This document shows, in pieces, positions 43,546-52,408 of a stretch of DNA of 64,000 bases. Position 1 is the first letter of the stretch. Each line of letters starts with the position of its first letter. The notes below the pieces were generated by a model. The model did not search any database and had not been told where the DNA came from. It worked only from the letters and a program-made list of their open reading frames with translations. A program made the position numbers and the translations under genes. The DNA is from Neorhizobium petrolearium (GTDB taxonomy: Bacteria > Pseudomonadota > Alphaproteobacteria > Rhizobiales > Rhizobiaceae), in the NCBI RefSeq assembly GCF_017873175.1, contig NZ_JAGGJW010000011.1:1-64000 (forward strand), given 5' to 3'.

Positions 43546-44835
43546 TCAGCGCTTGGAGATCGGCAGGTAGTCCCGCATCGGCTCGCCGGTGTAGAGCTGG
43601 CGGGGACGACCGATGCGCTGCTGCGGATCTTCGATCATCTCTGCCCACTGGGCGATCCAGCCGACGGTACGGGCAAGTGCGAAGAGCACGGTGAACATCG
43701 TGGTGGGGAAGCCCATCGCCTTCAGCGTGATGCCCGAATAGAAGTCGATGTTCGGGTAGAGCTTCTTCTCGATGAAATATTCATCGGTGAGCGCGATGCG
43801 CTCCAGCTCCATGGCGACCTGCAGCAGCGGATCGTCCTTGTGGCCGAGCTCGCCGAGAACCTCGTGCGTCGTCTTCTGCATGATCTTGGCGCGCGGATCG
43901 TAGTTCTTGTAGACGCGGTGGCCGAAACCCATCAGACGGAACGGATCGTTCTTGTCCTTGGCGCGGGCGATATATTCCGGGATGCGATCGACCGTGCCGA
44001 TTTCCGTCAGCATGTTGAGGGCTGCTTCGTTGGCGCCGCCATGGGCCGGGCCCCAGAGGCAGGCGATGCCGGCCGCGATGCAGGCAAACGGGTTGGCGCC
44101 GGAAGAACCGGCGAGGCGGACCGTCGAGGTCGATGCATTCTGTTCATGGTCCGCATGCAGGATGAAGATGCGGTCCATGGCGCGCGACAGCACCGGATTG
44201 ACGACATATTCTTCGCACGGAACGGCAAAGCACATGCGCAGGAAGTTCGACGCATAGTCCAGGTTGTTCTGCGGATAAACGAAGGGCTGGCCGATGTGGT
44301 ACTTGTAGGCCATCGCGGCAAGGGTCGGCATCTTGGCGATCATGCGCAGCGAAGCGACCATGCGCTGATGCGGATCGGTGATGTCGGTCGAGTCGTGGTA
44401 GAAGGCGGAAAGTGCGCCAACGCAGCCACACATGACGGCCATCGGATGAGCGTCACGGCGGAAGCCGGTGAAGAAGCGGCTCATCTGCTCGTGCACCATC
44501 GTATGGTGCGTGACGCGATAGTCGAAGTCCTTCTTCTGGGCGGCGGTGGGCAGTTCGCCGTAGAGAAGCAGGTAGCAGGTTTCCAGGAAATCGCCGTGCT
44601 CGGCGAGCTGCTCGATCGGATAGCCGCGATGCAGCAGGATGCCTTCGTCGCCATCGATATAGGTGATCTTGGATTCGCAAGATGCTGTCGAAGTGAAGCC
44701 CGGATCGTAGGTGAAGGTACCGGTCTGCTTGTAGAGGGAACCGATGTCGATTACGTCCGGACCGATGGAGCCCGACTTGATCGGCAGATCGACTTGTCTG
44801 TCGCCGACTACCACATTTGCGCTTTTATCCGTCAT
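43546..44835 (-). CDS. gltA: Citrate synthase
   Basis: It condenses oxaloacetate and acetyl-CoA at the entry to the TCA cycle. This is the 429-residue hexameric type: GFTSTASCESKITYIDGDEG, LYGELPTAAQKKDFDYRV, the catalytic His in LHADHEQNASTSTVRLAG, LWGPAHGGANEAALNML and the Asp region NIDFYSGITLKAMGFP. The ATG at 44835 (MTDKSANVVVGDRQVDLPIK) is preferred to 44883. It is convergent with lpxB. Confidence 0.97.
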   Translation of the reverse strand: MTDKSANVVVGDRQVDLPIKSGSIGPDVIDIGSLYKQTGTFTYDPGFTSTASCESKITYIDGDEGILLHRGYPIEQLAEHGDFLETCYLLLYGELPTAAQKKDFDYRVTHHTMVHEQMSRFFTGFRRDAHPMAVMCGCVGALSAFYHDSTDITDPHQRMVASLRMIAKMPTLAAMAYKYHIGQPFVYPQNNLDYASNFLRMCFAVPCEEYVVNPVLSRAMDRIFILHADHEQNASTSTVRLAGSSGANPFACIAAGIACLWGPAHGGANEAALNMLTEIGTVDRIPEYIARAKDKNDPFRLMGFGHRVYKNYDPRAKIMQKTTHEVLGELGHKDDPLLQVAMELERIALTDEYFIEKKLYPNIDFYSGITLKAMGFPTTMFTVLFALARTVGWIAQWAEMIEDPQQRIGRPRQLYTGEPMRDYLPISKR

Positions 44836-45124
44836 GCTGATCCTCCAACCTTTTGGCGGCGTGGCGCCCAAAAAGCGCCACAAGAATTAAGCGTCCGATG
44901 CTTTGCTATATGATCCGAAAGCCGATGCCAAGCAGTCGTTGGTAGCATTTTGTGCAGCGCGAAAGAATATTAGGCAACCGCCTTTGCTTGGGCTTCCAAC
45001 TTGTTGTTGCAACCTGGTTCAGGTCTCTGGGATTGCTAAGGTTTCCCGGACAGTTGACGGGAGGGCTGGAAACGCGCAGGTTGCATCGTCGCATGATTTG
45101 GCGACGGGGCGGGCTTAGCGTTTC

Positions 45125-47620
45125 ATGTCGGAAGACACTGCGTTTCCGAAGTTGAACAAGACGGGACGACCGGCAACCAGGCCGAAGGATTTCGCGTTTA
45201 GCGGAGACACATCCCAATCGGTGGACCAGGGGCATCTTTTGGAGCTTTCCCCAGCCTTCGAACGAAGGTCGGTGGTGCGTCCGGGGAAGGCGCTTCCGCG
45301 TCGTATATCCGGGGGTTTGAAGCGCCTGTGGCGCGGTGCGCCGTCCATGATCGTGGAAGAGGATGCGCATGGGCATGGCTTCCTCTTCGTTCCCGTTGTT
45401 GTCGGTGCGGGCGCCGCATGCTGGTTCTCCTTGACGCAAGATCCGGCTTTCCTGCCGTTTTTCGTGGCTTTTCTCGCATGCACCATAATTGCCGCCATAA
45501 CGCGCCACCAATTCGGCATGGCACGTATCATCCCGGTCGCCGCCGCACTCTTTCTCGGCGGCATGATGCTCGCGGAGCTGGAAACATGGAGGCAAAGTAC
45601 AGTCGTTCTCGAATCGCCGGTGACGACCGAACTCACCGGCGTGGTCGAGCGGCGGGAAATCGATGCGAATGGACGCTGGCGCTATCTGGTCCGCGTCGTA
45701 CGGACGGCCGATCCCGAGATCCGACGCCTGCCGGAGCGGGTGTTGCTGCTTGCCAGGGCGCGGCACGAATCTGCGGAAACCGGCGAGACGATCCGCGGCC
45801 GGGTACGCATATCGCCGCCTTCGGGTCCTGCACTGCCGGGGCTTAACGATTTCGCCTACTCTTCTTATTTCGATGGTATCGGCGCCGTCGGCTTTTTCTA
45901 TGGAGTGCCGAATAAGGAGGCAGGCCCGGCGTTGCCGCGAGCCTGGATTGCAGAATTCGAAAGCGGGCTTTTCGATCTGCGCAGCGCCATCGCGAGCCAT
46001 ATTCGCGAAACGGTGCCGGGCGATGCGGGCGCCTTCGCAGCCGCGATCGTGACCGACGAACGCCGGGCTATTTCCAGGGAGACCACCGAGGCGCTCCGGC
46101 TTTCCGGACTTGCCCATATCGTTGCGATCTCGGGGCTGAACATGGCGCTTGCCGCCGGCATCTTCTTCGTAGGCGTCCGCACTGTCCTCTCCTTCTTTCC
46201 CGGTTTTGCTCGGGCTTATCCGGTGAAGAAGATCGCTGCCGCCGGCGCGCTCGTGATGGCGACTGCCTATTACCTGATTTCCGGCTTCGGTGTTTCAGCC
46301 GAGCGGGCGTATATCATGATGGCGGTCATGCTTGTTGCAGTCTTCTTCGACAGGCCGTCGATCAGCTTGCGCAATGTGGCGCTTTCGGCGCTGATCATTA
46401 TCGCCGTTTCGCCCTCGGAAATCCTGGGGCCGAGCTTCCAGATGTCCTTTGCGGCGACCGCGGCGCTGGTCGCCGGTTATGCGCTCTGGAAACACCGGTC
46501 GAAGAAGCACGATCCCGAACCGCTGCAAATTCGTCACCCCGTGGTGACGCCGGTATTGGCCTCCTGGAAATTCATTGCGGGCATTCTTGCCACGACCCTG
46601 ATCGGCAGCACGTCGACGGCGATATTTTCGGTCGAGCATTTCCATCGGATTGCGACCTACGGCGGCCTGGCGGCAAACCTCGCCGCCATGCCGATCATCT
46701 CTTTCGTGGTCATGCCGGCCGGACTTGTCGGCATGCTGCTTGCACCGTTCGGGCTCGACGCGCCTTTCCTGAAGCTCATGGGTCTCGGCCTGGAAGCGGT
46801 GATCTCCATAGCAAGACATGTGGCGGCCTGGGGCGGCGATGCCGGTATCGGCCGTCAGCATCCCTTGTTCCTGCCTGTCTCCACGGCCGGTTTTCTCCTG
46901 CTGACACTTTTGAGAAGCAGGCTTCGGCTGGTCGGCATTCCGCTCGTTGCCGCCGCATTGCTGTTCTCCTGGCACGAACGATCGAAGCCCCTGCCGGATA
47001 TTCTCGTTGCCGAGGACGGAACGATGATTGCCCTGATAGGCAGGGAAGGCATTGCTACCAACCGCATCCGCCCGCCCGATTTCATCTACGGCCAGTGGAA
47101 ACGGGCACTTCTCCTGGGCGATCCCATAAAACCGGACGTGTCATCAGCAAGAGACAAACCGCCCGATGGGAAATCTGAGGAGCGCCGCGAACTGACGCAA
47201 GCCGAAATCGAAGCGGTGCGGTCCCGCATCAGGCAGGTGCCTGCCGGTCATTTCGTTTGCGAGCCGCGTATCTTCTGCGGGGTGAAAACTTCCGGGGGCA
47301 TCATCATCGCCTCCGTCGAAGACAGTCGTTATGCCGGTGCGGCCTGCGATGCCGCCCATATCATCATCGCCCCGCGCGCCCACTTCGATCGTTGCCGCGC
47401 CGGTGCATTGATGATCAACGGCAGTGCTTTGCGAAAGACTGGCGCGCTCGAAATTTCCCTGCACGGCGCAACCGACATCCGGCAGTGGACTATTCGCCCC
47501 GCCATGGCCGGCCATGACCGTCCCTGGAGCAGGCATCGCCAATACGACTGGCGGAACAATACGTTCGCCTCGGCGCTCCCGGAACCGCTTCGGCAGTTGA
47601 TCAATGGTAGCGGCGGATGA
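45125..47620 (+). CDS. comEC: ComEC/Rec2 family competence-type membrane protein
   Basis: ComEC forms the inner-membrane channel for single-stranded DNA in natural uptake. An N-terminal DUF4131 region follows a basic cytoplasmic lead of about 75 residues. The competence domain is seen as SGLAHIVAISGLNMALAAGI and SGFGVSAERAYIMMAVMLV, with about ten hydrophobic segments. The final 180 residues resemble a beta-lactamase-like tail but lack a clear HxHxDH zinc motif. It has 831 residues. The 3' end overlaps lexA by 20 bases. Rhizobia are not known for easy natural competence, so the role is open. Confidence 0.88.
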   Translation: MSEDTAFPKLNKTGRPATRPKDFAFSGDTSQSVDQGHLLELSPAFERRSVVRPGKALPRRISGGLKRLWRGAPSMIVEEDAHGHGFLFVPVVVGAGAACWFSLTQDPAFLPFFVAFLACTIIAAITRHQFGMARIIPVAAALFLGGMMLAELETWRQSTVVLESPVTTELTGVVERREIDANGRWRYLVRVVRTADPEIRRLPERVLLLARARHESAETGETIRGRVRISPPSGPALPGLNDFAYSSYFDGIGAVGFFYGVPNKEAGPALPRAWIAEFESGLFDLRSAIASHIRETVPGDAGAFAAAIVTDERRAISRETTEALRLSGLAHIVAISGLNMALAAGIFFVGVRTVLSFFPGFARAYPVKKIAAAGALVMATAYYLISGFGVSAERAYIMMAVMLVAVFFDRPSISLRNVALSALIIIAVSPSEILGPSFQMSFAATAALVAGYALWKHRSKKHDPEPLQIRHPVVTPVLASWKFIAGILATTLIGSTSTAIFSVEHFHRIATYGGLAANLAAMPIISFVVMPAGLVGMLLAPFGLDAPFLKLMGLGLEAVISIARHVAAWGGDAGIGRQHPLFLPVSTAGFLLLTLLRSRLRLVGIPLVAAALLFSWHERSKPLPDILVAEDGTMIALIGREGIATNRIRPPDFIYGQWKRALLLGDPIKPDVSSARDKPPDGKSEERRELTQAEIEAVRSRIRQVPAGHFVCEPRIFCGVKTSGGIIIASVEDSRYAGAACDAAHIIIAPRAHFDRCRAGALMINGSALRKTGALEISLHGATDIRQWTIRPAMAGHDRPWSRHRQYDWRNNTFASALPEPLRQLINGSGG

Positions 47621-48323
47621 GGCCGACCAGCTTGCCCTGAACCTTCACCCGGTCGGGGGGGAATATCCGGGTTTCGTAAGCCGGATTCGCGGCTTCCAGC
47701 GCGATCGAGGCGCCACGGCGGCGGAAGCGCTTCAGCGTCGCCTCCTCGTCGTCCACCAGCGCCACGATGATGTCTCCCGGATTGGCGGTGTTGCTGTTGC
47801 GGATGATCACCGTGTCGCCGTCCAGGATGCCGGCCTCGATCATCGAATCACCCTTGACTTCCAGCGCGTAATGTTCGCCGGAACCAAGCATCTCGGCGGG
47901 CACTGCGATATCATGCGTGTTGTTCTGGATCGCCGAGATGGGCACGCCGGCGGCGATGCGGCCCATGACGGGAACCGTGGCGGCGTTGGAGAGATCGTCG
48001 TTGGCTGCGGGCTTGGCCGGAGCGGCAGCGACCGGCTGCGGCTTGCCGAGGCTGCCCTCGATAACGCTCGGCGAGAAGCCGCGGCGTGGCTGCAGGCTCG
48101 ATTGATAGGCCTCCGGCAGCTTGATGACTTCAAGGGCGCGTGCCCGGTTCGGCAGGCGGCGGATGAAGCCGCGCTCCTCCAGTGCCGTGATCAGCCGGTG
48201 GATGCCGGACTTCGACGCGAGGTCGAGCGCATCCTTCATTTCGTCGAAGGAGGGCGGGACGCCGGATTCCTTCATGCGTTCGTGAATGAACAGAAGCAAT
48301 TCCTGCTGTTTGCGCGTGAGCAT
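47601..48323 (-). CDS. lexA: LexA repressor
   Basis: LexA represses SOS genes and self-cleaves when RecA is activated. The N-terminal winged helix starts MLTRKQQELLLFIHERMKES. The cleavage site Ala125-Gly126 lies in GRIAAGVPI, and the dyad is Ser160 in VKGDSMIEAG and Lys198 in ATLKRF. It has 240 residues, with the Ala/Pro-rich linker usual in Alphaproteobacteria. A GTTC-N7-GTTC box 48 bases upstream indicates autoregulation. Confidence 0.96.
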   Translation of the reverse strand: MLTRKQQELLLFIHERMKESGVPPSFDEMKDALDLASKSGIHRLITALEERGFIRRLPNRARALEVIKLPEAYQSSLQPRRGFSPSVIEGSLGKPQPVAAAPAKPAANDDLSNAATVPVMGRIAAGVPISAIQNNTHDIAVPAEMLGSGEHYALEVKGDSMIEAGILDGDTVIIRNSNTANPGDIIVALVDDEEATLKRFRRRGASIALEAANPAYETRIFPPDRVKVQGKLVGLIRRYH

Positions 48324-48370
48324 ATTTGGCACCTTGAGAGTCGGAAACAAATCAAGAACATACACTATAT

Positions 48371-48385
48371 GTTCCATATGTGTTC
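48371..48385 (-). promoter_or_regulatory. LexA (SOS) box of the lexA promoter
   Basis: GTTC, seven bases, GTTC is the exact alphaproteobacterial SOS-box form (GAAC-N7-GAAC on the other strand). It lies 48 bases upstream of the lexA start, fit for autorepression. It is 138 bases from the divergent VOC-kdsA start. Confidence 0.85.
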
Positions 48386-48522
48386 CGCAAGTCCCTAAAT
48401 TTTCGTGAAGTATGATGATTTTTCTTCATGGATGTCTGCAACATATCTCTTCCGACACCACTTGCTCGAAACCGATCCGCTGCCAATGTAGTGCTGCGAT
48501 TCCGGATTCTGGGGGCTCTCGC

Positions 48523-49395
48523 GTGAATGCTAGACTAATCGATCATCTCGTTCTGCCGGTGGCGGACCTTGCCGTCGCGCGTTCGCGACTGGCAGAACTC
48601 GGATTTACAGTTGCGCCGGAGGCCTTTCATCCTTTCGGCACGGCCAATGCCTGCGTGTTTTTCTCGGATGGGGCCTATCTGGAGCCGCTGGCGATCGCCA
48701 ACCGGCGTCAGGCGGCAGCCGCGGCCAAGCGCGGCAATATATTCACCGCCCGGGATCTCGCCTTCCGCAAGGCGCGCAACAGGCAGGGCTTTTCGGCCCT
48801 CGCGGTTGCCACGGGCGACGCGGCAGCCGATCACGCGCGCTTCAGGCTGCGCGGTATTTCCGCCGGCGATATCCTGGAATTCTCCCGCGGCGTGAAGATG
48901 CCGGACGGTTCCGAGACTGAGGCAAGCTTCCGGCTGGCCTTTGCGGGAGACGAGCGTGCACCGGATTTCTTCTTGTTCTCTGCACAGCGGATCAATCCGC
49001 TGCCGGCCGATCGAGGCGAACTGGAACGCCATTCGAATACGGTGACCGGCTTGAGCGAGATCGTTCTTTCGGCCGCATCGCCCGGCGATTTTGTGCCCCT
49101 GCTCGAAGAGGTGCTGCTTGCGAAAGCCGGGGTCGAACCTGCGGCCGTGGAGCTTGTCGCTTCGAACGCACGCGTCCGCGTCATGCAGGATCACGATCTC
49201 GAATCGGAATTTGCCCTTGCGCCGTTGCCGAATGCCGAAGGTCTTCGCGGCCGGGCGGTCATCTTCAAGACTGCCGATCTTGCCGTGACAGAGATCATCC
49301 TTGCTGCTAATGACGTCGCATTCGTCCGTCGGGAGGGCCGTGTGCTGGTCCAGGCGGCGCCCGGCCAGGGTGTGTTGTTCGGTTTCGAGGAATAG
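48523..49395 (+). CDS. VOC family (glyoxalase-like) protein
   Basis: The GTG at 48523 has GGGGG upstream and starts VNARLIDHLVLPVADLAVAR, a typical VOC beta-alpha-beta module with a metal-type His (DHLVLPV). The 290-residue protein shows a second, weaker module (ERHSNTVTGLSEIVLSAASP). It matches the glyoxalase-like domain (Glyoxalase_3) group. The substrate is unknown. kdsA begins four bases after its stop, so the two are cotranscribed. Confidence 0.82.
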   Translation: MNARLIDHLVLPVADLAVARSRLAELGFTVAPEAFHPFGTANACVFFSDGAYLEPLAIANRRQAAAAAKRGNIFTARDLAFRKARNRQGFSALAVATGDAAADHARFRLRGISAGDILEFSRGVKMPDGSETEASFRLAFAGDERAPDFFLFSAQRINPLPADRGELERHSNTVTGLSEIVLSAASPGDFVPLLEEVLLAKAGVEPAAVELVASNARVRVMQDHDLESEFALAPLPNAEGLRGRAVIFKTADLAVTEIILAANDVAFVRREGRVLVQAAPGQGVLFGFEE

Positions 49396-49399
49396 TCTC

Positions 49400-50248
49400 A
49401 TGGAAGTCTCCGCCAATCCGCGCGTCTCCGTCGGTGAAGGGCACGGCAAGGTCGTGTTCGCACAGGATACCCGCCTGTCGCTGATCGCCGGCCCCTGCCA
49501 GATGGAAAGCCGCGACCACGCCTTCATGATGGCGGGTGCGCTGAAGGAGCTTTGCGACAAGCTCGGCATCGGCCTCGTCTACAAATCATCCTTCGACAAG
49601 GCGAACCGCACGTCGATTTCCGGCAAGCGCGGCATCGGGCTCGAAAGCGCCATGGAAATCTTCGCCGATCTGAAGAAGGAATTCGGCTTCCCGGTTCTCA
49701 CCGACATTCACACGGAAGAGCAGTGCGCCATCGTCGCCCAGACTGTGGATGTGCTGCAGATCCCGGCCTTCCTTTGCCGCCAGACGGACTTGCTTGTCGC
49801 TGCGGCGAAGACCGGACGCGTCATCAACGTCAAGAAGGGGCAGTTCCTGGCACCCTGGGACATGAAGAATGTGTTGGCCAAGTTCACCCAGAGCGGCAAT
49901 CCGAACGTGCTGCTCTGCGAACGCGGCGTCTCTTTCGGGTACAACACGCTGGTCTCCGACATGCGTTCACTGCCGATCATGGCGGCGATGGGCGCCCCGG
50001 TCGTCTTCGACGCGACGCATTCGGTCCAGCAGCCGGGCGGACAGGGCGGCTCCACCGGCGGCCAACGGGAATTCGTCGAGACGCTGGCGCGGGCCGCGGT
50101 TGCCGTCGGTGTCGCCGGCCTCTTCATCGAGACCCACGAGGACCCGGACAATGCTCCGTCTGACGGTCCGAACATGGTGCATCTCAAAGATATGCCACGG
50201 CTTCTGGAAAAGCTGCTTGCCTTTGATGCGGTCGCAAAGGCCGCCTGA
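49400..50248 (+). CDS. kdsA: 3-deoxy-8-phosphooctulonate synthase (KDO-8-P synthase)
   Basis: It condenses phosphoenolpyruvate and arabinose 5-phosphate for the LPS inner-core sugar KDO. Family motifs are SLIAGPCQMESRDHAFMMAG, YKSSFDKANRTSISGKRGIG, VNVKKGQFLAPWDMKNVL-type sequence, and FDATHSVQQPGGQGGSTGGQ. The 282 residues begin at ATG 49400. Eno, which supplies its phosphoenolpyruvate, is the next gene. Confidence 0.96.
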   Translation: MEVSANPRVSVGEGHGKVVFAQDTRLSLIAGPCQMESRDHAFMMAGALKELCDKLGIGLVYKSSFDKANRTSISGKRGIGLESAMEIFADLKKEFGFPVLTDIHTEEQCAIVAQTVDVLQIPAFLCRQTDLLVAAAKTGRVINVKKGQFLAPWDMKNVLAKFTQSGNPNVLLCERGVSFGYNTLVSDMRSLPIMAAMGAPVVFDATHSVQQPGGQGGSTGGQREFVETLARAAVAVGVAGLFIETHEDPDNAPSDGPNMVHLKDMPRLLEKLLAFDAVAKAA

Positions 50249-50297
50249 AGCGCCCGCCTGAAAAAAGCGCGAAAAGCGGCTGCATTGTAATTTTCGT

Positions 50298-50326
50298 GTC
50301 ACTGACTATGGGACATGGTCAGTGAC
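50298..50326 (+). promoter_or_regulatory. Inverted repeat between kdsA and eno
   Basis: GTCACTGAC pairs perfectly with GTCAGTGAC over an 11-base loop, 43 bases before the eno TTG. No T run follows. It could be an operator or a leader hairpin for eno. Confidence 0.5.
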
Positions 50327-50369
50327 CCCGAACCATAGATATCCGACGTCCAAGCCCAGGGAGAGTCTT

Positions 50370-51644
50370 TTGACCGCCATCACCGATATCATCGCCCGTG
50401 AAATCCTCGACAGCCGCGGTAATCCGACGGTTGAAGTGGACGTTTATCTGGAAGACGGTTCTTTTGGCCGTGCAGCTGTTCCGTCTGGTGCGTCGACCGG
50501 TGCCCACGAGGCGGTCGAGCTGCGCGACGGCGGCAAGCGTTATGGCGGCAAGGGCGTTGAAAAGGCCGTCGAGGCCGTCAACACCGAGATCTTCGATGCG
50601 ATCGGCGGTTTCGATGCCGAAAGCCAGATCCATATCGACAAGACGATGATCGCGCTCGACGGAACGCCGAACAAGTCGCGCCTCGGTGCCAATGCGATCC
50701 TCGGCGTGTCGCTCGCCGTCGCCAAGGCCGCCGCCGAATCCGCCGGCCTGCCGCTCTACCGCTATGTCGGCGGCCCGAATGCGCATGTCCTTCCCGTTCC
50801 GATGATGAACATCATCAACGGCGGAGCACACGCCGACAACCCGATCGACTTCCAGGAATTCATGATCATGCCGGTCGGCGCCGAGACGCTGCGCGATGCG
50901 GTGCGCATGGGCTCGGAAATCTTCCACGTCCTCAAGAAGGAACTCGCCGCTCAGGGGCACAACACCAATGTCGGCGACGAGGGTGGTTTCGCTCCGGGCC
51001 TGAAGAGCGCGCCGGAAGCCCTCGATTTCATCATGAAGTCGGTCGAGAAGGCCGGCTACAAGCCGGGCGACGACGTCTGCCTGGCGCTCGACTGCGCCTC
51101 GACGGAGTTCTTCAAGAACGGCAAATACGTGATGGAAGGCGAAGGCCGCACGCTGGAATCCGGCGCCATGGCTGATTATCTCGCCGAACTCGTTTCGAAA
51201 TACCCAATCATCTCGATCGAGGACGGCATGGCGGAGGACGACTGGGATGGCTGGAAGGCGCTTACCGACAAGATCGGCGCCACGTGCCAGCTCGTCGGCG
51301 ACGACCTCTTTGTCACCAATTCCGCGCGTCTTCGCGACGGCATCCGCATGGGTGTCGCAAACTCCATCCTCGTGAAGGTCAACCAAATCGGTTCGCTTTC
51401 GGAAACGCTCGATGCCGTCGAGACCGCCCACAAGGCGCGCTACACGGCCGTCATGTCGCACCGTTCGGGCGAGACCGAGGATTCCACCATCGCCGATCTC
51501 GCGGTTGCCACCAATTGCGGACAGATCAAGACCGGTTCGCTGTCGCGCTCCGACCGTCTTGCCAAGTACAACCAGCTCATCCGCATCGAGGAAATGCTGG
51601 GTCCGCAGGCGGCTTATGCCGGCCGCGGCATTCTGAAGGCCTAA
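50370..51644 (+). CDS. eno: Enolase
   Basis: It interconverts 2-phosphoglycerate and phosphoenolpyruvate and in many bacteria also joins the RNA degradosome. Conserved parts are AREILDSRGNPTVEVDVYLE, AAVPSGASTGAHEAVELRDG, NVGDEGGFAPGL, the Mg ligands in LALDCASTEF, SIEDGMAEDDW and VGDDLFVTN, and the catalytic Lys in NSILVKVNQIGSLSE. The start is TTG 50370 with GGGAGA six bases upstream, which gives the normal 424 residues. Confidence 0.97.
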   Translation: MTAITDIIAREILDSRGNPTVEVDVYLEDGSFGRAAVPSGASTGAHEAVELRDGGKRYGGKGVEKAVEAVNTEIFDAIGGFDAESQIHIDKTMIALDGTPNKSRLGANAILGVSLAVAKAAAESAGLPLYRYVGGPNAHVLPVPMMNIINGGAHADNPIDFQEFMIMPVGAETLRDAVRMGSEIFHVLKKELAAQGHNTNVGDEGGFAPGLKSAPEALDFIMKSVEKAGYKPGDDVCLALDCASTEFFKNGKYVMEGEGRTLESGAMADYLAELVSKYPIISIEDGMAEDDWDGWKALTDKIGATCQLVGDDLFVTNSARLRDGIRMGVANSILVKVNQIGSLSETLDAVETAHKARYTAVMSHRSGETEDSTIADLAVATNCGQIKTGSLSRSDRLAKYNQLIRIEEMLGPQAAYAGRGILKA

Positions 51645-51663
51645 ACTCCAGGCCTCTCCCTCA

Positions 51664-51689
51664 CCCTCTCTCCGCACGCGGGGAGAGGG
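51664..51689. repeat. GC-rich intergenic palindrome
   Basis: CCCTCTCTCCGC and GCGGGGAGAGGG form a near-perfect 12-bp stem with a 2-base loop, 20 bases after eno. It is of the short palindromic type scattered between rhizobial genes. A related one lies at 56287-56305. It may stabilise the eno transcript end. The rest of the 252-base gap to ftsB holds no gene. Confidence 0.6.
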
Positions 51690-51896
51690 GATGTCCCTCC
51701 GCGCGGCGTTGTGAATGGCAAGACGGCGCGACATATTTCTTCTCCCGTCAGAACGTGCGGGGCTTCCACGTCTTGAATGTCGAGATCGGCGGACTCGATT
51801 CTAGTTAGCGATTGCTTAAGCAAGTTCTGCGAATTTGAAATTCTGTTCGGATCGATTTCTGCGATCCCGTAGAGCGTGACAAGGCGTTGATTGGGC

Positions 51897-52214
51897 ATGT
51901 GGACGAAGCATCACAGACAAAGAAAATTCGGTCGTTTTGTCCTCCCCGCCATTACCGTCGCCTTCCTTTCATACTTCGGCTATCATTCTGTGCATGGTGA
52001 TCTGGGTCTCATCGCCACCGAGGAATTCGAGCGTCAGCGGCAGGCGCGTGCCGAGGAACTCGCCAAGCTGACGGCCAGACGCGAGGCGCTTGAGCGGCAG
52101 GTGCAGCTCATGAGTGACGGTTCCCTGGAAAAAGATATGCTCGATGAGATCGCCCGCTATCAGCTCAATGTTTCGCGCAGCGACGAAATCGTTATCTTCA
52201 ATAACTACTTCTGA
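51897..52214 (+). CDS. Septum formation initiator (FtsB/DivIC-like)
   Basis: The 105-residue bitopic protein has a basic N-terminus (MWTKHHRQRKFGRFVLPA), one membrane segment (AITVAFLSYFGYHSVHG) and a coiled coil (FERQRQARAEELAKLTARRE), the FtsB layout. It acts in the divisome bridge with FtsL and FtsQ. It is placed between eno and the pdh operon, as in related genomes. ATG 51897 is chosen, but TTG 51891 is six bases from AAGG and is possible. Confidence 0.85.
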   Translation: MWTKHHRQRKFGRFVLPAITVAFLSYFGYHSVHGDLGLIATEEFERQRQARAEELAKLTARREALERQVQLMSDGSLEKDMLDEIARYQLNVSRSDEIVIFNNYF

Positions 52215-52408
52215 GTTAACCAAAATCTGGTTAATTTAACATTTCGCAAGTCTTTTCAGTGTGTTGTGCGGAATGTGAGCCATGCATTTATGGCATTGCT
52301 GGGGTCTCGTTTCTTGCCTATGGTACGGCCTCGAAACCGGAGCGGGTTTCCGACGGCCAGCGTCGGGGCATTATGCCGCTCTCAATGCAGCACGAGAGGG
52401 AGGGATGA

